Source: CAVTHW01 sp963734625 (lineage in GTDB: Bacteria; Acidobacteriota; Terriglobia; Bryobacterales; Bryobacteraceae). From it: a stretch of DNA of 64,000 nt. The notes beneath the pieces are model-generated. The model worked only from the letters and a program-made list of their open reading frames with translations. It was not told where the DNA came from and ran no database searches. Both the position numbers and the translations under genes were made by a program. Below, piece after piece: positions 35,808-44,550 of this stretch. Positions within the stretch are counted from its first letter, which is position 1; each line of letters begins with the position of its first letter. The stretch spans positions 8,227-72,226 of the forward strand of contig CAVTHW010000010.1 in NCBI GenBank assembly GCA_963734625.1, given 5' to 3'.

Positions 35808-37079
35808 ATGACGGCCATTGTGTCCGATGCCGCTCCGCAACGCTTTCCCGTGCGCGTCTGGTTGATCTCCTTCCTGGGCTGGATGTTCGATTTCTACGAT
35901 CTCATCCTGTTCTCATTCCTGCTTATCCCAATCGGCCAGGATCTGAAGCTTTCCGCCTCTGAGGAATCCTTGCTGCTGGGAGTGGCCTTGGGCGCCTCCG
36001 GCGTCGGGGGCATTCTTTTCGGATACCTGTCGGATCGTTATGGGCGAAGGCGCGTGATGACCTGGACGATCGGCATGTATTCGCTGGGCACCGCGCTATG
36101 CGCGTTTTCTTATGGGCCCATGAGCCTGTTGGTTTTCCGGCTGCTCACCGGGCTGGGCGTGGGCGGCGAATGGGCGGTGGGCCACGCCTTGCTGCAGGAA
36201 TCGTCTCCGGCGCGCATGCGCGGGCGGGCCGCCGCGTTCCTGCAGGCCGGCGAGCCTCTGGGAGTGGGCCTGGCGGCGGTGATGGGACTCCTCGTCGCTC
36301 CGCTCATCGGCTGGCGCTGGGTATTCCTGGTCTCTTCGGCCTCGGCGGTGCTGGCCTATGTCGCCCGCCGGCACATGCCCGAATCCACATTGTGGAAGCA
36401 GCAGAGAGAAGAGCAGCTCTCGCCGGTCGCCGCCCTGGTATGGATGAAACGCAACCATTTCCTGGCGCCGTTGTGGAAGGGCTGGGTGCTGGGCGTGTTC
36501 AAGCTGGGCACCTATTGGACCTGCTACATTTGGCTGCCCAAGTTTTTGCAGGAGCAGTTTCACCAGCCGATCGGACGGTCGGCGCTATGGATTTTGACGG
36601 CGCAATCGGGACAGTTGTTGGGCATGCTGCTGTTCGGGTACGCTGCCGACCGCTACGGCCGGCGGCAGGCCTATACGGTTTACTCGCTGCTGACCGCCGC
36701 AGCCATCTATCAACTGGCGTTTCGCTGGCAGGAACTGCTGACGAATCCGGTGCTCTTCTGGAGCGTGATGTTCGCGATGGGCCTGGGTTCGGGCTGCACG
36801 GCAGGCTTCGGCTCGCTGCTGGCGGAGCTGTTCCCGACCCGCGTCCGCAACTTCGCCATGGGAACGACCTACAACTGCGCTCGCGGCGTGCAATTCTTCG
36901 CGCCCATGATTGTGGCAGCCTTCGTCACGCGCTACGGTGTGCCCGGAGGGTTGGGGGTTCCGCTGGTGCTGGCCCTGGCCACGGCGGGCTGGGTCTGGGT
37001 GCTGCCCGAGACGCGCTGGCGGAACCTCGCTCGGATCTCGGCTGAACCAGAGGCAGTGCCCGGCCGCGACGCTGATTGA
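35808..37079 (+). CDS. MFS transporter, organic-acid/sialate porter type
   Basis: 423 residues with twelve hydrophobic segments. Start ATG 35808. FLGWMFDFYDLILFSFLL in the first helix and GYLSDRYGRRRVM in the loop 2-3 are the major facilitator signatures; RLLTGLGVGGEWAVGHALLQESSPARMRGRAAAFLQAG is the pattern of the sialic-acid/aromatic-acid:H+ symporter group, and GYAADRYGRRQAY repeats the loop motif in the second half. It imports a small organic anion with protons; substrate unknown. Upstream, the frame is continuous with the transposase remnant, so its own promoter may have been displaced. Confidence 0.88.
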   Translation: MTAIVSDAAPQRFPVRVWLISFLGWMFDFYDLILFSFLLIPIGQDLKLSASEESLLLGVALGASGVGGILFGYLSDRYGRRRVMTWTIGMYSLGTALCAFSYGPMSLLVFRLLTGLGVGGEWAVGHALLQESSPARMRGRAAAFLQAGEPLGVGLAAVMGLLVAPLIGWRWVFLVSSASAVLAYVARRHMPESTLWKQQREEQLSPVAALVWMKRNHFLAPLWKGWVLGVFKLGTYWTCYIWLPKFLQEQFHQPIGRSALWILTAQSGQLLGMLLFGYAADRYGRRQAYTVYSLLTAAAIYQLAFRWQELLTNPVLFWSVMFAMGLGSGCTAGFGSLLAELFPTRVRNFAMGTTYNCARGVQFFAPMIVAAFVTRYGVPGGLGVPLVLALATAGWVWVLPETRWRNLARISAEPEAVPGRDAD

Positions 37080-37095
37080 GGAGCGGTGGAAGAAC

Positions 37096-37173
37096 TGGTA
37101 CGCCCGGTAGGATTCGAACCTACGACCTCTTGCTCCGGAGGCAAGCGCTCTATCCGAACTGAGCTACGGGCGC
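37096..37173 (-). tRNA. tRNA-Arg(CCG)
   Basis: Complete cloverleaf of 78 nt with encoded CCA. Read on the minus strand, the acceptor GCGCCCG pairs with CGGGCGT (one G-T pair), the D arm is GCTC/GAGC, the anticodon stem CTTGC/GCAAG encloses CTCCGGA (anticodon CCG), and the T arm GTAGG/CCTAC encloses TTCGAAT. The IS element begins 129 bp beyond its 5' end. Confidence 0.96.
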
Positions 37174-37367
37174 GTTACTTCAGTATAGGCGACTGATCCG
37201 AACCGGGCAAGGTCACTACTGCGGGTGCGCGACATGGAAGTGGCCTTTCCATGTAATCGCAGCAAATGAGCCGTGTTCCGAACGTAGCTGTACTCAAGGC
37301 CGTTGTAGCGCACGCGTGTACGCGCAATGCCGCAAACTTTTTGAATGGGTTGAGGAGCGCCATGGCT

Positions 37368-38726
37368 TTACTCCTTACGCGGGGGAAAGGAACCTCGTCT
37401 GGACCAAACTGCGCGGGGATAGGAAGGGCGTTTGCGGTTGCGCTTGGGCAACCTGGCCTGGCCGACGTAGTACATCATCTGATCGAAGCAGTCTTGGGCT
37501 TGCTCCGGGCTGGAGGCGGCAGCGATCAGCGGAGCGAAGGCCTGGATCACATTTCGCACCCGCGTGAAACTGTAGGCTCGCGGGGGTAGATCGGTTTTCT
37601 GCGCGGCCACGCAGGTCACGGCACGGACGAGATTGTAGGCTGCCATGGCCAAGTTCAGCTCCTTAGCCACCATGGCGGGCGTCGTACAACGAAGTTGTTC
37701 TAATTGCAGGGTACTCTTCAAGCTGCGCAAATCGGTTTCGATATACCACCGCCGCCCGTAGACCTCCAGGATTGGCTGCTGGTCCGCGTCCCAAGTCGTG
37801 AACAGCGCCAGCAGAAAGGGCGCGGCCTGATTGGAAGGTTGGACCTGACACACCAGCAGCCGGCCCCGCACACAGGCGTCCTGCGGCAAGCCGGGATGAG
37901 TCATACGATCGTGGCGAGTGGGCCTCCAGGTGATGCGGCGGTCGATCCCGTCGCGCCAGCCTCCGCCCGCCAGATGCTGGGCGCGTTGGGCGGTCAAGCG
38001 GAGCAACACAGCATGTCCACGCTGGCTGGCGGCATAGGCCACCGAAAAGACTCCGAAGTTGGCGTCTCCCACCACCAGCGCCGCAGGCGGCAGCCGGTCG
38101 ATGGCCTCTTCCAGCAACTGCTGTTCGCTCACCGCCTGCGGGCCGTTGAGCGGTCCCCAGTGCGGCCGCAGGGCCAGCCCGGTTTCCAGATCGTGCGCCA
38201 CCAGCATCCGCAGCAAGGGCCAATGCGAGGCGCCGTGCTGATTCGAGCCTGGGGGATAGGCTTGGCGCAGGGCGGGGCTGGAAGCCAACTGGACCGAAGT
38301 GCCGTCGAAGAAGAAAGCACGCCGCCCCAGGGCCGGCAAGATCCCGGCGGTGTGGGCCGTCAACTGCTCGAAGATGTGGTCACAGCAATGTTCCACCACG
38401 CTGAGCGGCAATCGGTGCCGCGCTTGATTATAAGCCGCGCTGTTGCTGGACAAGGACCGCGTCTTGCTCTGCCAGGCTTGCCGTCGTTTGCAGGGCCGGG
38501 GCCAAAAGCTGGCGGGTAGGCCACGCAGCAGCTCCAGCACCGCCTGCCCCAGCGATCCGTGGCCTTCGAGCCACTGGCAGATCATCAACCACTGGACGAC
38601 GGCCAGGGTGTAGATGCGATTGTTCTGGCACAGTCCCGCCTGCCGGCCAAGGCGCTCGAAGAAGGAGGCGGGGACCAGTTGCTGATACAGGGAAAGCACA
38701 TCGGCCTGCAAGAAAGGGCTTGACAT
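37368..38726 (-). CDS. IS4-family DDE transposase
   Basis: 452 residues, intact. Catalytic Asp 1 is in RRAFFFDGTSVQLA, Asp 2 in ALVVGDANFGVF, and the Glu lies in YGRRWYIETDLRSLK, a perfect Y-(2)-R-(3)-E-(6)-K signature of the IS4 family. The N-terminal region (LYQQLVPASFFERLGRQAG, LAVVQWLMICQWL) is the typical DNA-binding domain. The start ATG abuts a 28-bp palindrome at 38727-38754, which would allow repression of transcription. Confidence 0.93.
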   Translation of the reverse strand: MSSPFLQADVLSLYQQLVPASFFERLGRQAGLCQNNRIYTLAVVQWLMICQWLEGHGSLGQAVLELLRGLPASFWPRPCKRRQAWQSKTRSLSSNSAAYNQARHRLPLSVVEHCCDHIFEQLTAHTAGILPALGRRAFFFDGTSVQLASSPALRQAYPPGSNQHGASHWPLLRMLVAHDLETGLALRPHWGPLNGPQAVSEQQLLEEAIDRLPPAALVVGDANFGVFSVAYAASQRGHAVLLRLTAQRAQHLAGGGWRDGIDRRITWRPTRHDRMTHPGLPQDACVRGRLLVCQVQPSNQAAPFLLALFTTWDADQQPILEVYGRRWYIETDLRSLKSTLQLEQLRCTTPAMVAKELNLAMAAYNLVRAVTCVAAQKTDLPPRAYSFTRVRNVIQAFAPLIAAASSPEQAQDCFDQMMYYVGQARLPKRNRKRPSYPRAVWSRRGSFPPRKE

Positions 38727-38754
38727 ATTCCTACTGTAATACTACAGTAGGAAT
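38727..38754. promoter_or_regulatory. Palindrome between the IS transposase and accessory gene
   Basis: ATTCCTACTGTA (38727-38738) and TACAGTAGGAAT (38743-38754) form a perfect 12-bp inverted repeat with a 4-bp spacer. It lies immediately upstream of the transposase ATG and 21 bp upstream of the divergent accessory gene, which is operator-like. Confidence 0.75.
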
Positions 38755-38775
38755 GAACTTTGAGCTCGACATTTT

Positions 38776-39147
38776 ATGTCCCACAACCCCGCTTCGACAG
38801 CGGCGGCGAATCGCCACGCGCAGCGTTTTGCCCAACTCCGCCAGCAACTCCAGGAGTTGGGCTACTTCTGCAAGGGAACGGTCCTCGAGAGGAGAATGAA
38901 GTGCGGCCAACCCCGCTGCGCTTGCCATCGGGATCCCTCCCAGCGCCATGGCCCGTATTGGGAATGGACCTACAAGGTCCGCGGCAAAACGGTCAACGTG
39001 AGGCTCAGTTCTGAGGCGGGCCCGATCTACCAGGCGGCCTCGCGGCAGTACCGGAAGCTGAAGGCACTGTTAAACCGTCTGGAACGAGTTGCCCACACCG
39101 GCTTGGCCGCGCAGGCGAAGAAGGCCAAAACCGATTCCACGGTCTGA
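38776..39147 (+). CDS. IS accessory protein, DUF6788-like
   Basis: 123 residues. The central motif CKGTVLERRMKCGQPRCACHRDPSQRHGPYWEWTYKVRGKTVNVRL contains a Cys cluster (KCG-x4-CxCH) and the HGPYW signature of the DUF6788-like family; helical segments lie at both ends (RHAQRFAQLRQQLQELG; IYQAASRQYRKLKALLNRLERV). It is encoded divergently from the transposase inside the inverted ends. Function unknown; possibly a zinc-bound DNA-binding regulator, inferred from the Cys pattern and the adjacent palindrome. The same type of protein occurs at 45798-46130. Confidence 0.8.
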   Translation: MSHNPASTAAANRHAQRFAQLRQQLQELGYFCKGTVLERRMKCGQPRCACHRDPSQRHGPYWEWTYKVRGKTVNVRLSSEAGPIYQAASRQYRKLKALLNRLERVAHTGLAAQAKKAKTDSTV

Positions 39148-39267
39148 GCCAGATGCGCAGTTCACCGCACCTCGCTTCCGCCGCACGCAAAAAGTTTGCG
39201 GCATTGCGCGTGTACGCGTACGCTACAACCGGCTGGCGGCTTCCACTTCTCTGTCGCACACCCCTCA

Positions 39268-39789
39268 CTACTGAACCTGCAGATCGTTGGTGACGGAAAA
39301 TACCCCGGAAACCATGTTGGCGGCGATGCCGGCGAGCGCCTTGTCGGCCTGGCGCGCGACCACGCCTTCCAGGGTCACATGACCGTTCTTCACCATGATG
39401 TGAATGGACGGTGATGCACCCAGGCCGTAATACAACAACCCGTCGCTGCGATATACCGCTCTCAGCACCGCCAGGCGGATGCGGTCGTCGAACGGAGACG
39501 GCGGCAGAATCTCAATCTTATTCTCGACTTCAGACACGCCCGCGATGCGCTTCACCGCGAACTCCGCGTCTTTCTTCAACGTGGGCCGGACCACCTGGCC
39601 CGTCAGGATCACCTTGCTCCCCTCGACCTGGTACGATATGTTGTCGAACAAGCTGTACCAGGGAAGCATCACGACTTCATGGCGCACCCGCTCGGCAAGG
39701 GGTTTGTCGACGGTGCTGGCCTGAAGTACGATCGGGGTCACAGCCAGCGCCGCCCCCAGCAGCCAGCCGATACTCTTCGTGCTTTTCAT
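39268..39789 (-). CDS. Exported BON-domain protein
   Basis: 173 residues from ATG 39789, which has GGAGG 7 nt upstream. Signal peptide: STKSIGWLLGAALAVTPIVLQA. Two BON units follow: LAERVRHEVVMLPWYSLFDNISYQVEGSKVILTGQVVRPTLKKDAEFAVKRIAGVSEVENKIEIL and DDRIRLAVLRAVYRSDGLLYYGLGASPSIHIMVKNGHVTLEGVV. BON domains bind phospholipid or peptidoglycan-associated surfaces and stabilise the envelope under stress. It lies 38 bp beyond the IS right end, and its start is 65 bp beyond the RND gene end. Confidence 0.87.
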   Translation of the reverse strand: MKSTKSIGWLLGAALAVTPIVLQASTVDKPLAERVRHEVVMLPWYSLFDNISYQVEGSKVILTGQVVRPTLKKDAEFAVKRIAGVSEVENKIEILPPSPFDDRIRLAVLRAVYRSDGLLYYGLGASPSIHIMVKNGHVTLEGVVARQADKALAGIAANMVSGVFSVTNDLQVQ

Positions 39790-39853
39790 CTTCCGCACCT
39801 CCCTGCTCTTAGAGACGCGCGGTAGACAGAACGGGTTGCCGTCAACGAACGGA

Positions 39854-42800
39854 TCAGTCGGTCGCCGGCACCGGGATCAGCCTCGCCTTCCTGGCCTTAC
39901 GGTCTCGGTTCCAGTTCTGCAGGGTCGCGAGGTAGGTGTAGTAGACCGGAGTCAGGTACAGCGTAACTAATTGCGAGGTCATCAGCCCGCCTACCACCAC
40001 CAATCCCAGAGGCTGCCGGGATTCGCCGCCGGCGCCGTAACCGACGGCAATTGGGACCGCACCAAGAATCGCCGCCATCGTGGTCATCATGATCGGACGG
40101 AACCGGATCACGCACCCCTGGAAGATCGCCTCCATCGGCGACTTGCCTTCCTCTCTCTCCGCGGTCAGCGCGAAGTCGATCTGCATGATCGCGTTCTTCT
40201 TCACGATCCCGATCAGCATGATCAAACCCACGAACGCGTAGAGGTTCAGTTCCACCTTGAACAAGTACAGGGTCAGAAGAGCTCCGAAGCCTGCCGATGG
40301 GAGGCCGGAGAAGATCGTAATCGGGTGGATGTAGCTTTCGTACAGAATTCCGAGCACGATGTAAACGACCAGCAGGGCGACCACCAGCAGCGCGTACAAG
40401 TTCTCGAAGGACTTCTGGAACGCCTGAGCCGTCCCCTGGTAGGTTGTGCTGATGTTGTCCGGCAGCACCCTCTCGGAGACCCCCCGGATCTGCTCCATTG
40501 CGTCGCCGAGGGACACTCCTGGAGCGGTATTGAACGAGATGGTCACGGCTGGAAGCTGCCCCAGGTGGCTAATGGATTGCGCGCCCACCGTCTCATAAGC
40601 CTTGGCCACCGTGTCCAGGGGCACCAACTGGCCGGTTCCCGAGCGAACGTAGAGCTGGGACAGGGCGGCGGCGTTGTATTGGAACTCCGGCTTGACCTCC
40701 AAAATGACCTGATACGTGTTCGTCGGGGTGTAAATGTTCGTGACAAAACCAGAGCTGAAGGACGCCGACAACGCGCTCTCGATCTGGTTGGCCGTCAACC
40801 GCAGCGCCGCGGCCTTATCCCGGTCAAAATCCACGTTGACCATGGGCTTCTGCAAGAGCAGGTCCGAGTTCACGTCCAGCAGGGAGGGCAGTTCGAGAAG
40901 AGCTTTCTCGAGCGCCTGGGCGGACCGGTACAGCTCTTCTATGTTGGGCCCTTGCAGCGTGTACTGGTACATCGTGCGGGTCATCATTCCGCCGATGCGG
41001 ATGGGCGGCGGGTTTTGGATGAAGACCCGCACCCCAGGCACGGCGGCGAACTTGGGCCGCAGCACGGAGATGAGCTGGTCCGCGCTGAGTTCGCGCTCCT
41101 TCCGGGGTTTCAGCCGCAACATCAGCCTGCCGGTGTTCCCTGAGCCGCCCATTCCACCCGCGCTGGCATTGAGGCGGAGCACGTTCGGATCGGCCATGGC
41201 AATGGCCGCCAGCGCTCGCGTGTACCGCCACATGTCAGTCGGAGACGCGCCCTGGACGCCTTCATACGATACCTGGAGTGAACCGGTATCTTCGCTCGGG
41301 ATGAAGCCCTTGGGAATCTTGATGAAGATAAAAACCGTGGCCGCAATCAGGACGAAAGAAATGCCCAGAGTGGCCCAGCGATACCGCAGCGACCACCGCA
41401 GCGATCTCGAGTAAGCCGAGAGCATCCCGTTGAAAATGCCTTCGGTAAACGCATAGAGCCGGCCGTGTCTGCTGTCCTTCGGGGGGCGCAAAAAACGGCT
41501 GCACAGCATCGGCGTGAGCGTGATCGACACGACGCCCGAGATAAGGATTGCCGTGGCGATGGTCACCGCGAATTCCTTGAACAGCCGCCCCACGATACCG
41601 CCCATGAAGAGCACCGGGATGAAGACCGCGCTGAGGGAGAGCGTCATCGCCAGGATCGTGAAACCGATTTCCCGGCTCCCGGTGAGAGAGGCGGCCATCG
41701 CGGGCTCCCCGTGCTCCATGTGGCGGACAATGTTCTCCAGCATGACGATGGCGTCGTCCACTACGAAGCCAACACAGAGGATCAACGCCATCATGGACAG
41801 GTTGTTCAGCGAGAAGCCGAGCAGGTAGATGACGGAGAAAGTGCCCACAATCGAAAAAGGCAGGGCGAGGCTGGGAATCAGCGTGGCCGAAATATTGCGG
41901 AGGAACAGGAAGATCACCAGGATGACGAGGCCCAGCGTGAGGAGCATCGTGAACTGGATGTCATGGAAAGATTCGCGGATCGTTTGCGAGCGGTCGTACA
42001 GAATGTCAACCTTGACGGACGGCGGAAGCGCGGAGATGAACGTCGGCAGCAACTCGCGAATCGAATCGACTACTGCGATCGTATTCGTGCCGGGCTGCTT
42101 CATGACTTGAAGCATGATGCTGCGGCTGTTGCCGTCCTTGGTGTAATACCAGGCGCCGGATCTGACGTTCTCCAGACCCTCGACGACGTCGGCCACTTCC
42201 TCGAGGCGCACCGGCCGGCCATTCCGGTAGGTGATGACCATACGGCGGTACTCTTCAGCCGTCATGAGCTGGCCGCTGGCTTGAATCGTGTAGGTGCGCG
42301 AGGGCCCGTACAACTCGCCGGTGGCCATATTCACGTTCCAACTGCGCACGGCCGCGGCCAACTCGTCCATGCCGATGCCCTTGCTAGTCAGGGCCGTGGG
42401 GTCCACCTGAATGCGCACAGCCCGGCTCCCTGACCCCATGATCTGCACCTGGGCGACGCCGTTCACCATCGAGATGCGCTGCCCCATCATGGTGTCGGCA
42501 TACTCATTGAGCTCGTAGAGCGGGAGCGCGTCCGAGGTCAGGACGAGCATGAAGATGGGCATAGCGCCGGGGTCCACCTTCCGGAAGGAAGGCGGATTCA
42601 ACATGCCGGCCGGCATCGACCGCGAGGTGCGCGAGATGCACGCCTGCACATCCAGCGCGGCTCCGTCGAGCGGCCGGTCCAGCGAGAATTGCAGGGTGAT
42701 CGACGTGCTGCCGAGGCTGCTCGTCGAAGTCATCTGGTCGATGCCAGAGATGGTGGAGAACTGCTTCTCCAGCGGAGTGGCCACCGACGAAGCCATCGTC

Positions 42801-42970
42801 TCGGGGCTGGCTCCCGGCAAGCTGGCCGAGACCGAGAGGGTCGGGTAGTCCACGTTGGGAAGGTCGCTGACCGGCAGCGCCTGATACGCCACGATCCCAA
42901 ATACGGCGATGGCCAGCATCAGCAGGCTGGTCGCGACTGGACGCCGGATAAATAGCTCGGAGATGTTCAC
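39854..42970 (-). CDS. RND-family inner-membrane efflux pump (AcrB/MdtB type)
   Basis: 1038 residues, the usual size. The HAE-1 pattern is complete: MNISELFIRRPVATSLLMLAIAVFGI at the N-terminus, PVSDLPNVDYPTLSVSASLPGASPETMASSVATPLEKQ, the proton-relay pair in CVGFVVDDAIVMLENIVRH (TM4), and GAVPIAVGYGAGGESRQPLGLVVVGG near the end. Exports drugs or other amphiphiles with a periplasmic adaptor and an outer-membrane channel. It overlaps the adaptor gene by ATGA. No outer-membrane factor is encoded nearby. Confidence 0.93.
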   Translation of the reverse strand: MNISELFIRRPVATSLLMLAIAVFGIVAYQALPVSDLPNVDYPTLSVSASLPGASPETMASSVATPLEKQFSTISGIDQMTSTSSLGSTSITLQFSLDRPLDGAALDVQACISRTSRSMPAGMLNPPSFRKVDPGAMPIFMLVLTSDALPLYELNEYADTMMGQRISMVNGVAQVQIMGSGSRAVRIQVDPTALTSKGIGMDELAAAVRSWNVNMATGELYGPSRTYTIQASGQLMTAEEYRRMVITYRNGRPVRLEEVADVVEGLENVRSGAWYYTKDGNSRSIMLQVMKQPGTNTIAVVDSIRELLPTFISALPPSVKVDILYDRSQTIRESFHDIQFTMLLTLGLVILVIFLFLRNISATLIPSLALPFSIVGTFSVIYLLGFSLNNLSMMALILCVGFVVDDAIVMLENIVRHMEHGEPAMAASLTGSREIGFTILAMTLSLSAVFIPVLFMGGIVGRLFKEFAVTIATAILISGVVSITLTPMLCSRFLRPPKDSRHGRLYAFTEGIFNGMLSAYSRSLRWSLRYRWATLGISFVLIAATVFIFIKIPKGFIPSEDTGSLQVSYEGVQGASPTDMWRYTRALAAIAMADPNVLRLNASAGGMGGSGNTGRLMLRLKPRKERELSADQLISVLRPKFAAVPGVRVFIQNPPPIRIGGMMTRTMYQYTLQGPNIEELYRSAQALEKALLELPSLLDVNSDLLLQKPMVNVDFDRDKAAALRLTANQIESALSASFSSGFVTNIYTPTNTYQVILEVKPEFQYNAAALSQLYVRSGTGQLVPLDTVAKAYETVGAQSISHLGQLPAVTISFNTAPGVSLGDAMEQIRGVSERVLPDNISTTYQGTAQAFQKSFENLYALLVVALLVVYIVLGILYESYIHPITIFSGLPSAGFGALLTLYLFKVELNLYAFVGLIMLIGIVKKNAIMQIDFALTAEREEGKSPMEAIFQGCVIRFRPIMMTTMAAILGAVPIAVGYGAGGESRQPLGLVVVGGLMTSQLVTLYLTPVYYTYLATLQNWNRDRKARKARLIPVPATD

Positions 42971-44278
42971 GAGGCACGCCCTCCTCTCTTGGCGCCAGAG
43001 CCTCTTCTGCCGCCGGAGCCTTCTTTGCCGCCGGAGCCTTCATTGCCGCCAGAGCCTCTGGCCCCGGTCCCGGTACGCACCGTCATTCCCGGCGCAATGC
43101 GCAGATGCCCTTCGGTGACCACGGTCTCCCCGCTTTGAAGACCCTTATCAATCACTACTTCATCTTCCAACTTGAGTCCCGTCACCACCGGACGCATTTC
43201 AGCCTTCATATCCGGGCCGATCACGTATGCATACTCGCCGTTGGGCCCGATTTGCACTGCTTTGAGCGGTACCACGAGAGCATTCGGCATGGTCGTCAGC
43301 CTCAGGACCACGTTCACAAACTGCCCGGGCCAAAGACCTCCGTCAGTATTGGGGAAGGTGCCTTTCAGCTTGACCATGCCGGTCGTGCTGTCGACCGCAT
43401 TGTCCACGAAAGTCAGCGTGCCAGTTTCCGTCTTTTCAGGAGCGTTCGACTGACTTGCGACGACCGCCAGTTTGCCTCGGGCCATATATTTCTTCACTTC
43501 CGCCAGCCGGGTTTCGGGAATGGAGAAGGTCACGTAAATCGGATGGACTTGATTGATCACGACCAATTCGGCGTCGCTGGTACGCAGCAGGTTACCCTCC
43601 TCGATGGCGACGCTGCCCGTACGCCCGTCGATCGGGGAGCGGATTTCACAATAGGCACGTTGCAGCTTCGCGTTCGCCAGGTTGGCGGTGTCGGCACCGA
43701 TCGCCGCTTGAGCGCTCTCGATGGCGGCTTGGTCGGCCTTCACGCCCTCACCCCTGGACTCCGCATCGGAGGCGTACTGGTCCGCCTGCTGCTTGGACAT
43801 CACTCCTTCGCTGAACAGCTTCTGATAACGGGCGGCCTGATCCCGCGCGAACTTCTCCGACGCCAGGTCGCGCTGAAGATTGGCCTGCGCCTGCCGGAAC
43901 AAGGCGGTGTCCCTGGCCAGATTCGCCTCAACCTGGCGTATCGCCTCGTCATAGGGGCGGGGGTCGATCTGGAAAAGCAGGTCACCCTTCTTGACGTCCT
44001 GTCCCTCCTGGAAATTCACCTTAATCAACTGCCCACCGACCTGCGCCTTGACGCGGATTGCGGTGTATTCCTCGACGTTTCCGGTCACCCGGATATCCAC
44101 GGGCACCGCCTTTTGAACCACCGGGACGCTTGTCACCAGGGCCGACCCGCCTTTCTTGACGGCGCCTGACTTGGCGCCGCCGGCGGACTCTCCGGCGGAC
44201 TCTCCGGCGGACCCGCCGGAGCAGCCTAGCAGCAAGAGGGACAAAAATAGCGAAAGGGCGATAGCGCTCTGTTTCATA
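42967..44278 (-). CDS. RND pump periplasmic adaptor, lipoprotein
   Basis: 436 residues from ATG 44278. A lipoprotein signal is seen (LFLSLLLLGCSGG, lipobox LLGC). The biotinyl-lipoyl and hairpin regions follow: VRVTGNVEEYTAIRVKAQVGGQLIKVNFQEGQDVKKGDLLFQIDPRPYDEAIRQVEANLARD (start), and AYCEIRSPIDGRTGSVAIEEGNLL. Two low-complexity tracts are notable: SAGESAGESAGG after the lipobox, encoded by three 12-bp units near 44180-44220, and a C-terminal Gly/Ser/basic tail encoded by 18-bp units near 42990-43062. Pairs with the RND pump by a 4-nt overlap. Confidence 0.9.
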
Positions 44279-44550
44279 GGGAATATTCCGATTATTATTC
44301 TACCCCGGCGCGACACCGATTGGGGCGGCGCCCGCACAGCGATTCCGCATTCGTGACAGTTGGGTGCGGGCAAGCAGCGGTATCGAAAGGGATTCCGCTG
44401 CGTTGGGCGATCCAGGCAACTTCGGATGGGCATGGGGAGGGCCTGGCGGGGTCCCGAGGGACGAAAAAGGGACACGAATGCGTGCAGGCGCCAATAGCGG
44501 CGGCTCGAAATCGGCAGTTTGAGATAAGAGGCGGCAGAGACGAAAGGAGA

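Larger units (their letters stand above)
37302..39229. mobile_element. Complete IS4-family insertion sequence with 42-bp inverted ends
   Basis: The left end (37302-37343, starting GTTGTAGCG and ending AAACTTTTTG) and the right end (39188-39229) are inverted repeats matching at about 39 of 42 positions. Between them lie a full-length transposase on the minus strand and a divergent accessory gene, with a palindrome between the two starts. The element is about 1.93 kb. Flanking GGC is seen on both sides at 37298-37300 and 39231-39233, too short to claim as a target duplication. Confidence 0.88.

Noticed and set aside
39971..42433. Plus-strand frames opposite the RND pump
   Set aside because: Antisense to a well-conserved 1038-residue pump; low-complexity His/Gln/Asp-rich translation.
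44279..44550. Left terminal inverted repeat of the second IS
   Set aside because: Scanned against the right flank (46130-46260) by eye; only 6-7 base chance matches were found, so no end could be set.
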